64,000 nucleotides of DNA from Conchocele bisecta (GCA_029237695.1 CM055275.1:5633131-5697130); one strand, 5' to 3'. Counted from the first letter of the stretch, positions 51,126 to 61,512 are shown. Notes: a model not told the origin generated them from the sequence alone. A program made the numbers and translations.

Positions 51126-51381
51126 GTTAGTCATTAAACTCTACGTATTCCCAAACATGGCTTTAAACCACGCAACGACCGGAAGTGCGTTTACTACCGG
51201 AAGTTCCATAGAGATCAAGTTCCGGTGCGTCCATTTCCTTCCGGCGTAGCGGGATTTTCTCACGACTTGCCAGAACAATAGGAGAAATCGAAGAGCCAAA
51301 AGCCATTTCTATACTACTAAACCTGTCTGGCGAATTGAGAGGAATCAGGAAGGATTTGATAGAAGCTTTCTTGTCAAATAT
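51126..51381. other. No recognisable feature
   Basis: GACCGGAAGTGCG/ACCGGAAGTTCC/TTCCGGTGCG motifs cluster at 51178-51230 but form no clear structure. Confidence 0.4.
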
Positions 51382-51689
51382 CAGTAGCCGATTTCATCAC
51401 AATTGCAAAGTATACTTTTCTAGCAAAGTATAGTTTGAGAGAGTAATCATTTATTTTTCCCGAAATGCATTATTTCATATAGAAGTAACGACTGCATATA
51501 TTTGATGATTAAAAGTATGCAGTATTATTATACTGAATGTATTACATTATCACAGCCAAAATGGCTGTGATAATGTAATACATTCAGTATAATAAAAAAT
51601 AATCAATTAAATTTATCCTAAAATTGAAAATTTCTCCCTCAAAGTATACTTTGCTAGAAAAGTATACTTTGCAATGTTGGTGAAATACG
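51382..51689 (+). mobile_element. Family F foldback element
   Basis: CAGTAGCCGATTTCATCACA to TGGTGAAATACGC. Central hairpin TGAATGTATTACATTATCAC with mirror, no mismatch visible. Confidence 0.88.
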
Positions 51690-51706
51690 CAAATGAAACC
51701 ACATCT

Positions 51707-51942
51707 GGGGCCCGTTTCACTAAACTTCGTACGACTAAAATATTCGTAAGTGCAACTTTAGGATATTCTGTAAATTTCAATTGATGGATTTACATGTATT
51801 GAGCATAGGCTGCATAAATGCTGAATAAATGTAAATCAAGTAATTGCTTACAGTAAAACATTGTTGATGTAAAATTTACAGACTATCATAATTGTGCCCT
51901 TACGAACATTGTATTCGTACGAAGATTAGTGAAACGGGCCTC
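51707..51942. mobile_element. Family I MITE
   Basis: GGGGCCCGTTTCACTAAACT to GATTAGTGAAACGGGCCT; centre degraded (GGCTGCATAAATGCTGAATA). Confidence 0.87.
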
Positions 51943-52064
51943 GGCTTCACAAGTATGTTAGTATATATTTAAATTCACATTCAAGCAGATTTACTTCTAT
52001 TTTGTGTTGTTTTGTGTGTCACGTGTCACGTGTCGTAGTTTCAATTCCAACTTCTGACCTTCTG

Positions 52065-52315
52065 AGCCTCCATTAGGGTGATTTCTGACCGGTGTAGCTC
52101 CTGATCAAATATCACACTCCTGCATGTAACCTAAAAAAAACTCTATATTGCTTGATAGCATCGACACGAGCCTTTGATGGAAACGCGAACAGTATATATC
52201 CTGATCAGACTGTGCGGATGCACAGTCTGATCTGGATCTACACTGGTCGTTAAAAGCAACAAGCCTCGTTGTCACAGTCTCAGTCGCAGACATTCTCAAT
52301 GGATACATTTACAGT
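52065..52315 (+). mobile_element. Family E element
   Basis: GACCGGTGTAGCTCCTGATC, TATTGCTTGATAGCATCGAC, hairpin GATCAGACTGTGCGGATGCACAGTCTGATC (split: GATCAGACTGTGC and mirror), TCTACACTGGTCG. Confidence 0.85.
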
Positions 52316-52562
52316 AATTCAGTATCAGGATGATATTGCCACACCCAGTTATAGAGCAATTAAGCCCCATAAATATGAACATACAGCGCAATATAATTTT
52401 ATATTACGTCTTCTTTATGTGCAACTTGAGATTCATCAGGGTCAGATACGTTTTATTGCAAAAGAAAATGGACCTCCACGGTGTAATAACGTACATCGTA
52501 CACCTGGTTAAGGAAGGACAGAAAAGCCGTTTAGTTCCAGCATGGCACATATAAATTAATTA

Positions 52563-52650
52563 CGCATGACACATGCCCACTCAGTCGGCACAAACTGTTC
52601 TTTATAGAAATTAAATCAGAACGCCTACAAATTGCATGGGCATGTAAGCA
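52563..52650. mobile_element. Family J fragment
   Basis: CATGCCCACTCAGTCGGCAC, CTGTTCTTTATAGAAATTAAAT, then GCATGGGCATGTAAGC. Confidence 0.65.
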
Positions 52651-52690
52651 TGACAATGACTACAGCGATTAATCGATCAATCGATACTGA

Positions 52691-52785
52691 AGGACATTTC
52701 GTAGATTATATCTTAATATGACAGCCACAAAACATATGTTTTGTGGCTGTCATATTAAGATATAATCTACGAAATGCCCTTCACA
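52691..52785. repeat. Near-perfect 95-bp palindrome
   Basis: GAAGGACATTTCGTAGATTA...GACAGCCACAAAACATATGT folds exactly at its centre; only one mismatch seen (GGACATTT/AAATGCCC). No other copy in the window. Confidence 0.92.
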
Positions 52786-53119
52786 AGTCATGTGATTTTG
52801 TGAATAATGAGATGTGCGAGATTGCGTGGATATTATTTACGGAAACTGTGATGCTTTCTATAAATGACGTCGAAAGTTGGCGAAATTTTCGGAGCATTTA
52901 ATCTGCATATTACGTGGGCGTTTGATGTTAAGAAACATACCATAGTCTGTGTAGATATTCATTCATGAAAAATTGCTCGTCTTCTTAGGTACATGTGCAA
53001 ACTCACATCGCTTGAATCAATCATCTGTTTAGTTTTGATGGAGTTCTCTGTCCTTTATCTCCGAGGACGATGTTTGTTCGCGATCGCAAAGCAAACAACT
53101 ATTGTCTTTGATTACGTGT
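52786..53119. other. No recognisable feature
   Basis: CGAGGACGATGTTTGTTCGCGATCGC (53061) resembles the inner block of family D; otherwise nothing. Confidence 0.4.
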
Positions 53120-53620
53120 ATGTCAAAATTACCGTAAAATCTGCGCAGTCCTATCAGGTTCTGCACTGATGGCCATTCAGACAGTGTAACACCAGCAGCC
53201 AATTTCACAAAAAAAGCAAAATATACTTATCTTGCAAAGTATACTTTGAGGGAGAAATTTTCAATTTAAGGATAAATTTATTATTTTTTTATTATACTGA
53301 ATTAATTATATTATCACAGCCATGTTGGCTGTGATGATGTAATAAATTCAGTATGATATACTTTTGTCTGCATACTTTTACTCTTCAAATATATGCAGTC
53401 GTTAGTTCTATGTGAAATAATGCATTTCGGGAAATATAAATGATTACTCCCTCAAAGTATACTTAGCTAGATAATTATGCTTAGCAATTTTGATGAAATA
53501 TACCACTGCTTGTAACCAACAGTATAGGTCCGTAACATGCCGCATGACTGAGCATACATGTACGAATCGGAAGTTACACTGGGCACAAACCCCATGAGCC
53601 CCATTTCTCCAGGCATAGCC
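53120..53620 (-). mobile_element. Family E element interrupted by F
   Basis: Left CAGTCCTATCAGGTTCTGCA, GGCCATTCAGACAGTG; right GTCCGTAACATGCCGCATGA, CCCATGAGCCCCATTTCTCC. E is old and diverged. Confidence 0.7.
53193..53518 (-). mobile_element. Family F foldback element inserted in E
   Basis: CAGCAGCCAATTTCAC to TGATGAAATATACCACTG; the GGGAGAAATTTTCAATTTAA side is at left, so it is inverted relative to 51382. Hairpin TGAATTAATTATATTATCAC with several mismatches. Confidence 0.84.
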
Positions 53621-53642
53621 AATTGGACGTGTATCAAAAGCC

Positions 53643-54443
53643 ACTACTGTCTGTTCCACGTTTTTTCTGCCGACGAACATTTGCTATTAAACACATTAAA
53701 TCTAAATATTATTTAAATTTAAGTATTTTTTCACCAATAACGAAAAAGTCACCCTCCCCAAATGTGTTTGTTTGTTGAAATTCCATCAAATATTGATTTT
53801 ATTGCAAAAAAAATAAAAATATTTCCGAAACCTGGATAGATAGCTTGGAAATGATGTAACTAAGAAAACAAAAGTTACATTTTGAAAATCAGTAGTGGCT
53901 TTATATGCACATTTAAAATCAATGAATTGTGATGTGCTCATGAATAGTTACACAATGACGTGTTTTCCCGCGTTTTGAAGTTGTTACGTTGTGTGTCGTC
54001 AAATGTGACGTCATGTAAACCTTTTGAAATCAAAATTACGCAGCTGTTTCTATGAATCAGATATATTTTGAGTGCATGTTTGGAATGTGTTCAATCACAT
54101 TAACACTCTAGATTAGTCGAAACCCTTTCCAAGTTTTAAAATAACTTTATTTTCACTGTAATAACAAGTAAACGTTTTGCATGGTGGCTCGTGGTTTCCA
54201 AGAAAACAGGCGCGCAATTTACGGGTGTTCTCTTCACGGTGTATTATTTGTAAGCAATTGATTACGGGTTTTTTCTCACAGCGAAACCCGTGCAAATAAT
54301 TTGCAAGAGTGTAATAAACAAAGTTGGGGTCGGTGACTATTTTGTTATTGATGAAAAAGTATTTACATTTAAATATTTTTAAGATTTAATGTGTTTAATG
54401 ACCAACATATCGTCGGCAGCAAAACGTGGAACTGACAGTAGTC
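53643..54443. mobile_element. Family P element interrupted by Q
   Basis: Left arm ACTGTCTGTTCCACGTTTTT, GTCACCCTCCCCAAA; right arm GTTGGGGTCGGTGACTATTT, TTTAATGTGTTTAATGACC, CAGCAAAACGTGGAACTGAC. The centre block GAAACCTGGATAGATAGCTTGG is in inverse orientation relative to 21120. Confidence 0.8.
53890..54318 (+). mobile_element. Family Q element inserted in P
   Basis: AATAGTTACACAATGACGTG, GTTTGGAATGTGTTCAATCA, TTTACGGGTGTTCTCTTCAC, GGTGTATTATTTG, AGAGTGTAATAAA. It has an additional 30-50 bases (AAACGTTTTGCATGGTGGCT) not in the 2.9-kb copy. Confidence 0.78.
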
Positions 54444-54844
54444 CGGTAGTCTCCAGTTACCGTGCTATAATATGGCGTGTCTCCTGCATGTCCCAGACAT
54501 ATTGCCAGCACTTCAAACGTCGCCACCGATTTTCCGCTTGTGTCACCGCGGTATTGGCAGGAAGTGTTATATCGATTCACCGTAATCGATACAAGTGGAG
54601 TACGATGATCGATGGGACGGACAATTTGCTAAATTCGATAAATATAGGATGCCTGGCTAGTGTCTTTTGATATGAAGTATATGAGGCAAGGCTAGGAAAC
54701 GCCTTGATCATCTTTTTTTCTAATAAAGCACAACGAAAACTAATCAAAGCGATGCGTTTCAGGAAACTACACGCGTTTAAACGCCGGGTAGTTAAACAAA
54801 CATATCTTTTTCACGTACAGAAAAACAAACGATAATCGTTTATA
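54444..54844. other. Mostly unrecognised
   Basis: GCCTGGCTAGTGTCTTTTGATAT and GAGGCAAGGCTAGGAAACGCC (54650-54705) are pieces of the 44.2-kb palindrome. Nothing else. Confidence 0.5.
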
Positions 54845-55277
54845 CAAGGTGTATGATCACGTGGTACTAACAACAACAACAAGTACTGAAACCTCCAGAA
54901 TCCATCCGATGCAAAGTACGTATTCTTTTATATTGTCCTTATTACGTAATGGATTTTGATGAAATATGGCGCATCAAACGCGTCTTGTTAACCTACATTT
55001 GGTGGCCTCTGTACTTTGGCCTCTGTCGTGATTGCGAAGAATCGATTTCCGTTTAGGTAGACACGGAAATCGATTCTTCGCAAAAACGACGTAAGTCTGT
55101 GCCGAACTCCCTGGACGATCAAATGAAGCTCATGAAGACGCGTTTGCTGCGCCATATTTCATCAAAATCCGTTTCACATTAAGGAAAATATCAATTAATA
55201 CTTACTTTGGAGTGGGCAAGAATTCAACACTTTCAGCCACTGTTGTTGTTGTTATAACCATGTGATCACGCACCTTG
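54845..55277 (+). mobile_element. Family B foldback element with exact 5-bp target duplication (TTATA)
   Basis: CAAGGTGTATGATCACGTGG to CATGTGATCACGCACCTTG, flanked by TTATA at 54840-54844 and 55278-55282. Hairpin GAAGAATCGATTTCCGT-TTAGGTAGAC-ACGGAAATCGATTCTTC. Confidence 0.92.
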
Positions 55278-55282
55278 TTATA

Positions 55283-55659
55283 GTATGCATATCGTTGCAC
55301 AAAACGCCTTGATATCAAACGACGCCAGCCTTGTATTTTAATGATCAGGTAACTTGTTATGCGAAAGAATATGATGGCGTGCTTTTAATATTTTGTTTAA
55401 AAGAAAACCTGACGTCATTCGGTAAAGCCATGTGACGTCGTTCATTAAATGAAACGAATATGTTGCTACCTAGATGAGCGCATCTAGTGAATAGACAGTC
55501 TATATTCATATGTATAGATAGAATACTGTCTTTTCACAACTAAAACACATTATGTGTCATAAATTGTGCTTGCTAGTACAGTATTAGCGGCAACGCATTA
55601 GAACATGATCTCCCAATTATCGGAAACGCATTAGAACATCACCTCTCATGCTTGTCACA
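55283..55659. other. Mostly unrecognised; one CRE octamer
   Basis: TGACGTCA at 55410; CAACGCATTAGAACAT/AAACGCATTAGAACAT at 55591 and 55624 is a small direct repeat. Confidence 0.5.
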
Positions 55660-55923
55660 GGTATACTTTGAGGGAGTAATCATTTACTTTTCCAGAAATG
55701 CATTATTTCATATAGAACTAACAAATGCATATATTTGATGATTAAAAGTATGCAGAATCATTATACTGAATGTATTGCATTATCACAGCCAGAATGGCTG
55801 TGATAATGTAATACATTCAGTATAATAAAAAATAATAAAGTTATCCTTAAATTGAAAGTTTCTCCCTCAAAGTATGCTTTGCTATATAAGTATACTTTGC
55901 AATGTTGGTGAAATAGGCTACTG
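55660..55923 (+). mobile_element. Family F element, left end missing
   Basis: Starts at GTATACTTTGAGGGAGTAAT; hairpin TGAATGTATTGCATTATCAC with mirror; ends TGGTGAAATAGGCTACTG. Confidence 0.85.
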
Positions 55924-56095
55924 GAATAAAACTCATCACTGTATAAGTTAGTTAAATACAATGCTGCATTTGATTGCTATATGTTGTCACTCGTAGCCAT
56001 TAAAGCCATACAAAACAACAACAATATGTATTAAGACATGATACATGATCGGAGACACTGTGCAGTTAAAGTCGCTCCCTGTAAATACATAATAG

Positions 56096-56142
56096 TTATA
56101 GTTCACATATTGAATATATCCCGTCAATATGTGAACTATGGC
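56096..56142. repeat. Short palindrome
   Basis: ATAGTTCACATATTGA and TCAATATGTGAACTAT around TATATCCCG; same arm as the outer part of 38742-38848. Confidence 0.85.
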
Positions 56143-56244
56143 GTATTTATTACTTGCCCAGCCAATAATATATGAAGCTATTCAATCAGCGACATTTATA
56201 GCGACAGAATAGCAATATTAATATAGTATGTCGGCCCACGAATG

Positions 56245-56392
56245 CCCCCCCCCCCCCACCACGGTGTCAGATTCGAGAACATTTCTTAACCAGACGTACA
56301 CACACACACACGCGCGCGCACACACATACACACACGCGCGCACACACATACACACACGCGCGCACACACATGCACTCGGATGCACACACATA
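56245..56392. repeat. Homopolymer and AC/CG microsatellite
   Basis: A C-run (56246-56259) and then CACACACACGCGCGCGCACA-type alternation to 56392. Alternating purine-pyrimidine favours Z-DNA. The microsatellite abuts the 3' end of the inverted O element. Confidence 0.9.
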
Positions 56393-56396
56393 TAAA

Positions 56397-56915
56397 TAAA
56401 ATTGTTACCCTGATCCATACCTCTCACAAGGGTAGCAATTTAACCCCATCTATTTAATGTAACACATGAAGAGTGTTATTTTTGCAATAGGTTATCCAGC
56501 GTGTTAGATATGTTAGCGATATAAATATGTAAAATCTGTATCAATAAAGTATTAATAAAGAACATGCACATGCAGAATTTTTTTTATTTTACCGTGTCAA
56601 GGTGTTTATCTGACATGTACATGTATGTATTGTAAATTTGAAAGCTTCATTTCGTTATGTTGAATGTTGAACAACAACAAGAGAAAATATGGCTTCCATG
56701 TGAAAATGATTCCCCTGTTATATTAGTTTTGACAATTTACCAGACTGAGTTCTACATTAAAGATTATTAATTTTGTTTAAAGGTATATAATATACATTTT
56801 ACTAAATTTTGACCGACATGCAGTAGGTTTGGGTATGCACTTCGGTTCCTGACATGTTGTGAATGTCAAATTGTAGGCGTAGATAACACATCGGAGGAGA
56901 ATTAGTGTAGCTAGC
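56397..56915 (-). mobile_element. Family O element, inverted
   Basis: AAAATTGTTACCCTGATCCA through ATTTAACCCCATCTATTTAA to GGAGGAGAATTAGTGTAGCT. Single-arm form. Confidence 0.85.
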
Positions 56916-56991
56916 ACACAGATGGACACACAGTAAAAACACCGTATGCATTCCAGCTATGCAGATACAGGGGTATACAACTGACGTATTT

Positions 56992-57801
56992 ATCCCGTCA
57001 ACACAGTGCGTATGTGCCGTGAAACATGTTTGATATCCTGTCAATACGACCTGATCACTGCTTATGAATTTGTGCGGTTGTCATACTAGTCGATTCTCCG
57101 ATTTTTAGGATGCGGCTGGGGTTAATTTTTGCATTTTAAGGCTATTTGTAGGTGTTGACGGGATAAATATAATAGTAGGTTTATGCCGTGAATGGGAAAA
57201 ACTATCTGGTGCCGCACGGTAACGGGATGGGCTCGGAAGAGCCTCGCCCATGGGAAAATATACCTGGCGCGGCACGGAAACGGGATGGGCGAGGCAGAGC
57301 CTCGCCAATCCCGTTTCCTAACAAGGTGTATGATCACGTGGTACTAACAACAACAACAAGTACCGATTAAAAGTATGTATTCTTTTATAGTGTCCTTATT
57401 ACGTAACGCATTTTGATGAAATATGGCGCATCAAACGCGTCTTGTTAAGTTGAATTTGGTGGTCTCTGTATTTTCGCCCAAACTTCTGTCGTTTTTGCGA
57501 ATAATCGATTCGGTGTCTCCGTGTCTCCAACACGGAAATAGATTTTTCGCAAGAACGACATAAGTCTGTGCTAAGCTCCATAGACCACCGAATGCAGCTC
57601 ATGAAGACGCGTTTGCTGCGCCATATTTCATCAAAATCCGTTTCATATTAAGGAAAATATCAAATAATACTTACCTTGGAGTTGGCAAGATTTCAACACT
57701 TTCAGCCACTGTAATTGTTGTTATTACCACGTGATCATACACCTTGCCTAAGCCTTGCCAGATATTTTTCCCCATTCACGGCACTAACCTACAATTCTCT
57801 A
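56992..57801 (+). mobile_element. Family A element split by B
   Basis: A1 (long form) 56995-57168, A2 start at 57170, with an extra partial hairpin GGGCTCGGAAGAGCCTCGCCC then GGCGCGGCACGGAAACGGGA; B interrupts at CCTAA; A2 resumes GCCTTGCCAGATATTTTTCC to ACCTACAATTCTCTA. Confidence 0.9.
57322..57746 (+). mobile_element. Family B element inserted in A with exact target duplication (CCTAA)
   Basis: CAAGGTGTATGATCACGTGG to CCACGTGATCATACACCTTG, perfect 21-bp inverted ends. CCTAA at 57317-57321 and 57747-57751; uninterrupted A copies have this string once (for example TTTCCTAAGCCTTG at 45090). Hairpin GAATAATCGATTCGGTGTC with a weaker mirror. Confidence 0.96.
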
Positions 57802-58347
57802 ACGCGTTATGAATGAACCACCTTGAAAAAGAAACTTGAATATAAAAAACACAATCTCCGCCAATAGGTTCTTGCATTCTCCACTGATGCGTTACATTAA
57901 TGATTCTGTTATGACATTGTAATGGGATGTATCCGATTTCACACGCATACAACTGTAACATTGCGCATAAATGATTAATCGATTAATCGATATAAAAGGC
58001 ACTGCAATTGCGTGTTGATACGTTTGTAGTGATTAAATATTTACCGATATATCACGTTTGAAAACCCGCTACTTGGCGATATATCGAGTGAGCCCAGTAA
58101 TATGCTATTACATTGTCCAATGTATTTGTTTAAGAGTTTAAAGATTGAACTTCCTTCGTGTTAACGGTTTTGAATGGAATGCGTTGTCGCCCATCAGTTG
58201 AGACGAGTCTGTTCAAACGATTGGTGACAACACCTGTTAAAACATATGGAAAGATGAAAATATCTGGCAGCCTTGTGGGTGGCTGCGCTGGGCATGGCTT
58301 GCCTTGCTCGTCGTCGCTGCGGGCGGCGGTTGCGGTGCTGGGTCTCT
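57802..58347. other. Mostly unrecognised
   Basis: Region 58260-58330 is unusually GC-rich (GGTGGCTGCGCTGGGCATGG) but shows no coding or repeat match. ATTAATCGATTAATCGAT (57974) resembles 52679. Confidence 0.45.
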
Positions 58348-58578
58348 GGGGTCAGTTTCACTAAGCTTCGTACGACTATAATGTTCGTAAATGCAAAATT
58401 ATGATGTTCTGTAAATTTCAAATTAACAATGTTTTCTTGTAAGCAATTATTGGATTCATATTTATTGAGCATAGGCTGCATATGCAACCTATGTTCAATA
58501 AATGTAAATCCATCAATTGAAATTTCCAGACGATCCAGACGAACATTTTAGTCGTACGAAGTTTAGTGAAATGGCCCC
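58348..58578. mobile_element. Family I MITE
   Basis: GGGGTCAGTTTCACTAAGCT to AGTTTAGTGAAATGGCCCCC; centre GGCTGCATATGCAACC. Confidence 0.87.
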
Positions 58579-58704
58579 CTGGTTGTCACTGGCTGCGGTG
58601 TCCCGGTCTGCTGTGGGTATGCCGGTGCTTCGGCTTCGACTCTGCATGCGCTGTTTCTCCTTCTCTGTGCGCATTGAATTTGCCCATATCACGTGGATCC
58701 GTCC

Positions 58705-58787
58705 GTAATATAACATGCATTTACATTTATTGAGCATAGGCTGCATATGCAGCCTATGCTCAATAAATGTAAATCCAATAATCAACG
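58705..58787. repeat. Family I core hairpin alone
   Basis: GCATTTACATTTATTGAGCA...GGCTGCATATGCAGCC and perfect mirror to AATAAATGTAAATCC, without the I ends. Confidence 0.9.
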
Positions 58788-58805
58788 TAACGGCTGCGTC
58801 TCCAT

Positions 58806-59045
58806 AAAACATATGCACTCACATTCAGTCCTCGTCATTGTCTGACATACCGACATGTGCAATAGGAGAATGAACTAACTAAGTTAAACTCACCGGCTCC
58901 TTCATTTAATGCACGTATTTCGACTGTATCACATATATTAGTAAATTCGGAAACAAATGGGCCAACGGCCATTGGCCTGATAACTTATGGGCTCATATGC
59001 CCGGGTATGGAAGGTCTTCGAGCCATTTCTCACCCTTAAATATAA
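58806..59045 (+). repeat. Family X block, parts in swapped order
   Basis: GTCTGACATACCGACATGTGCAATAGG-type part first (58840-58875), then GGGCCAACGGCCATTGGCCT and CATATGCCCGGGTATGGAAG (58957-59045). Confidence 0.75.
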
Positions 59046-59537
59046 GAACAAAAATGATAATAACATGACATGTTTAGTGAGAACTATGGCCATATAAATT
59101 GTTAAGCGATTGAACACCGTACATTGTATGTGCTAATTAGAGACTGCGTACTTTTGGGTATTCAACAAACAACAGGAGATACACAATGGACTCTAATAGA
59201 AAACATAAACAAATTATGAACAATTCCTGCCATGAATGATGGCAACCCTCGTATAATCCGGTCGTACGTGTATATTTTATGGCCTAATTGCTTGTAAAAA
59301 AGCGAATATTGCATGCTTTGCTGTGTAAAAGGATCCATTATAGTGTTGATACATATCATCCTACACATCTGCGCGATCTTATCCGCAACTGCATTATTTG
59401 CCGGATTCATATGCTCACACTTATCAATTGAAATCAGTGTAGACCCAGATCAGACTGCACATATGTCCTCCATGTTAGCAGTCTTTATTTTTGTAAGTTA
59501 TTCAGTAAGAATTAAACGCTAAAATAAAACAAAGGAC
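59046..59537. other. Mostly unrecognised
   Basis: AATCAGTGTAGACCCAGATCAGACTGCACATATG at 59432-59465 is a small E fragment. Nothing else. Confidence 0.5.
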
Positions 59538-59838
59538 CAGTAGCCTATTTCACCATCATTGCAAAGTATACTTTTCTAGCAAAGTATACTTTGAGGGAGA
59601 AATTTTAAATTTAAAAATAAATTTATTAATTTTTATTATACTAAATTTATTACATTATCACAGCCAAAATGGCTGTGATAATGTAATAAATTCAGTATAA
59701 TAATTATGCATACTTTTAATCATCAAATATATGCAATCGTTAGTTCTGTATGAAATAATGCATTTCCGGAAAAATGAATGATTACTCCCTCAAAGTATAC
59801 TTTGCTGGAAAAGTATACTTTGCAATTTTGATGAAATC
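59538..59838 (-). mobile_element. Family F foldback element, inverted
   Basis: CAGTAGCCTATTTCACCATC to TTGATGAAATCGTCAACAG-like remnant; hairpin AATTTATTACATTATCACAG with mirror. Confidence 0.87.
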
Positions 59839-59905
59839 GTCAACAGATCTCTATAAATAAATTTGCAAAGGGAAGTAACTAGCTGCGGCCCCCCATTGTT
59901 AACCA

Positions 59906-60303
59906 ACGGAGCCCCGCACGTATAATTCTTTTTTTTATTAAGTCGTTCCCACGAAATAACAATTCGTTCCCTCAATTTAACAATTCGTTCCCACGAATTA
60001 ACAATTCGTTCCCACGAAATAACAATTCGTTCCCACAATTTGTTATATCGTGGGAATGAATTGTTAATTCGAGGGAACGAATTGTTAAATTGAGGGAATG
60101 AATTGTTATTTCGTGGCAACGAATTGTCAATTCGAGGAAATGCATGGTAATTTCCTGGGAACGAATTGTTAATTCGAGGGAACGAATTGTCAATTCGACA
60201 GAACGAATTGTTATTTCGAATTGCTAAGTTGAGGGAACGACTCGCTGTTTTATGGGAACGAATTAATAAAAATAAATCCATGTCCCCTGCGGAGGTTCCG
60301 TAA
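59906..60303. mobile_element. Family K element
   Basis: AACGGAGCCCCGCACGTATA (hairpin loop deleted) to CCTGCGGAGGTTCCGTA. Left units CACGAAAT, CTCAATTT, CACGAATT, CACGAAAT, CAC; right side about ten units. The left and right unit lists are not mirror images. Confidence 0.88.
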
Positions 60304-60804
60304 TATTGTAAGCAATATGTTTTGCGCAAATCGACGTATACTCCAATACGTTGGATCCTAACCACATGCATGTACATGCACAAACGTTAAAATGCAAAAT
60401 GAATAGCCTAGTGCTAACGTAAGTACGTATTAATCAGAATAAATTGCTCAAATGTACTGAGTATATCCTTAGCAAAATACAGAGTTTAAACTCCGTATAT
60501 CTTAGTGAGCAAAACAAATTTCGCAATTGCATCGATCATAATCACACAACATTTCAAAACCATTTCATCGTAAGCAAACTGGAATGCGTTGAGGTGAATA
60601 CTTTTCAGGCTCGTATTCCACAATCCGTGCACACCGATAGTAAAAACGAACTTGCGCATTCTTTCACATTCCGCGTCCTTGGTATTTGCAGAGTCAATGG
60701 CGTCTAACAGCGATGTGGCGATAAATGAATGATTTTGTAATCATGGTTATTGATTTGTCTGAGAGTATAAAGCTGTCATTTACTGCACGATTATGTCGCC
60801 TATT
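60304..60804. other. No recognisable feature
   Basis: No repeat or coding match. Confidence 0.4.
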
Positions 60805-61200
60805 TTAAGGTTCAATAAGTGTTTGACTGGGTTATCGTTTGTACTATATATATAGTTTGATGCGTAAAAGACCAAACCAGTCAATGCATTTTTTTAAATC
60901 ACAATAATTCAGATAAATATATTATTTTTTTTAAAGTATATTTTAAGTTGAAATAGTGTTTGACTGGGTAACCCAGTCAAACACTATTTCAACTTAAAAT
61001 ATACTTTAAAAAAAAAAAAATTATCAATTATGCACTTTTTTAAATCACAATTATTCAAAGAATTTGTTGTTCTTTTCAAAGAATATTTTAAGGTTCAATA
61101 AGTGTTTGACTGGGTTACCGCTTGTAATACTAGAGTTTGATGCGTAAAAGACGAAACCAGCAATTGCACTTTTTTAAATCACAATAATTCAAAGAACATT
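60805..61200. mobile_element. Hairpin flanked by direct repeats
   Basis: 60926-61016 is a perfect palindrome (AAAGTATATTTTAAGTTGAA...GTGTTTGACTGGGT and mirror). On either side AAGGTTCAATAAGTGTTTGACTGGG...GTTTGATGCGTAAAAGAC...CACTTTTTTAAATCACAAT blocks (60807-60905 and 61089-61195) repeat in the same orientation. Confidence 0.85.
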
Positions 61201-61309
61201 TTTTATAAATACGTATGTTCGATTTTCGACCGAGTCGTATATCTTCACTACCGCCTGCGCTAATTTGTAAAATCTGTTCATTTCATTATTTAAAAAAATA
61301 CACGAGTAT

Positions 61310-61458
61310 TGTGATTAAAATCAATCGGGTTGATTGGCTGAGCTTGAGCTGTGCTACAGCTCATGCTCATCCAATCAAACTGCTTGCCTGCGAATTGCTA
61401 TTGCCAAGTGGTTTTCAGAAACGGTTGTCATCTGAGCAAGATTAACGCAGACGGGGTG
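61310..61458 (+). mobile_element. Family N palindromic element
   Basis: GTTGATTGGCTGAGCTTGAG with mirror GCTCATGCTCATCCAATCAA, GCGAATTGCTATTGCC, GCAAGATTAACGCAGACGG. Confidence 0.84.
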
Positions 61459-61512
61459 TAGTCTTTAATTTTTAAACACGACACCAGCCATTGCACTGTT
61501 CAAATTAAAATG

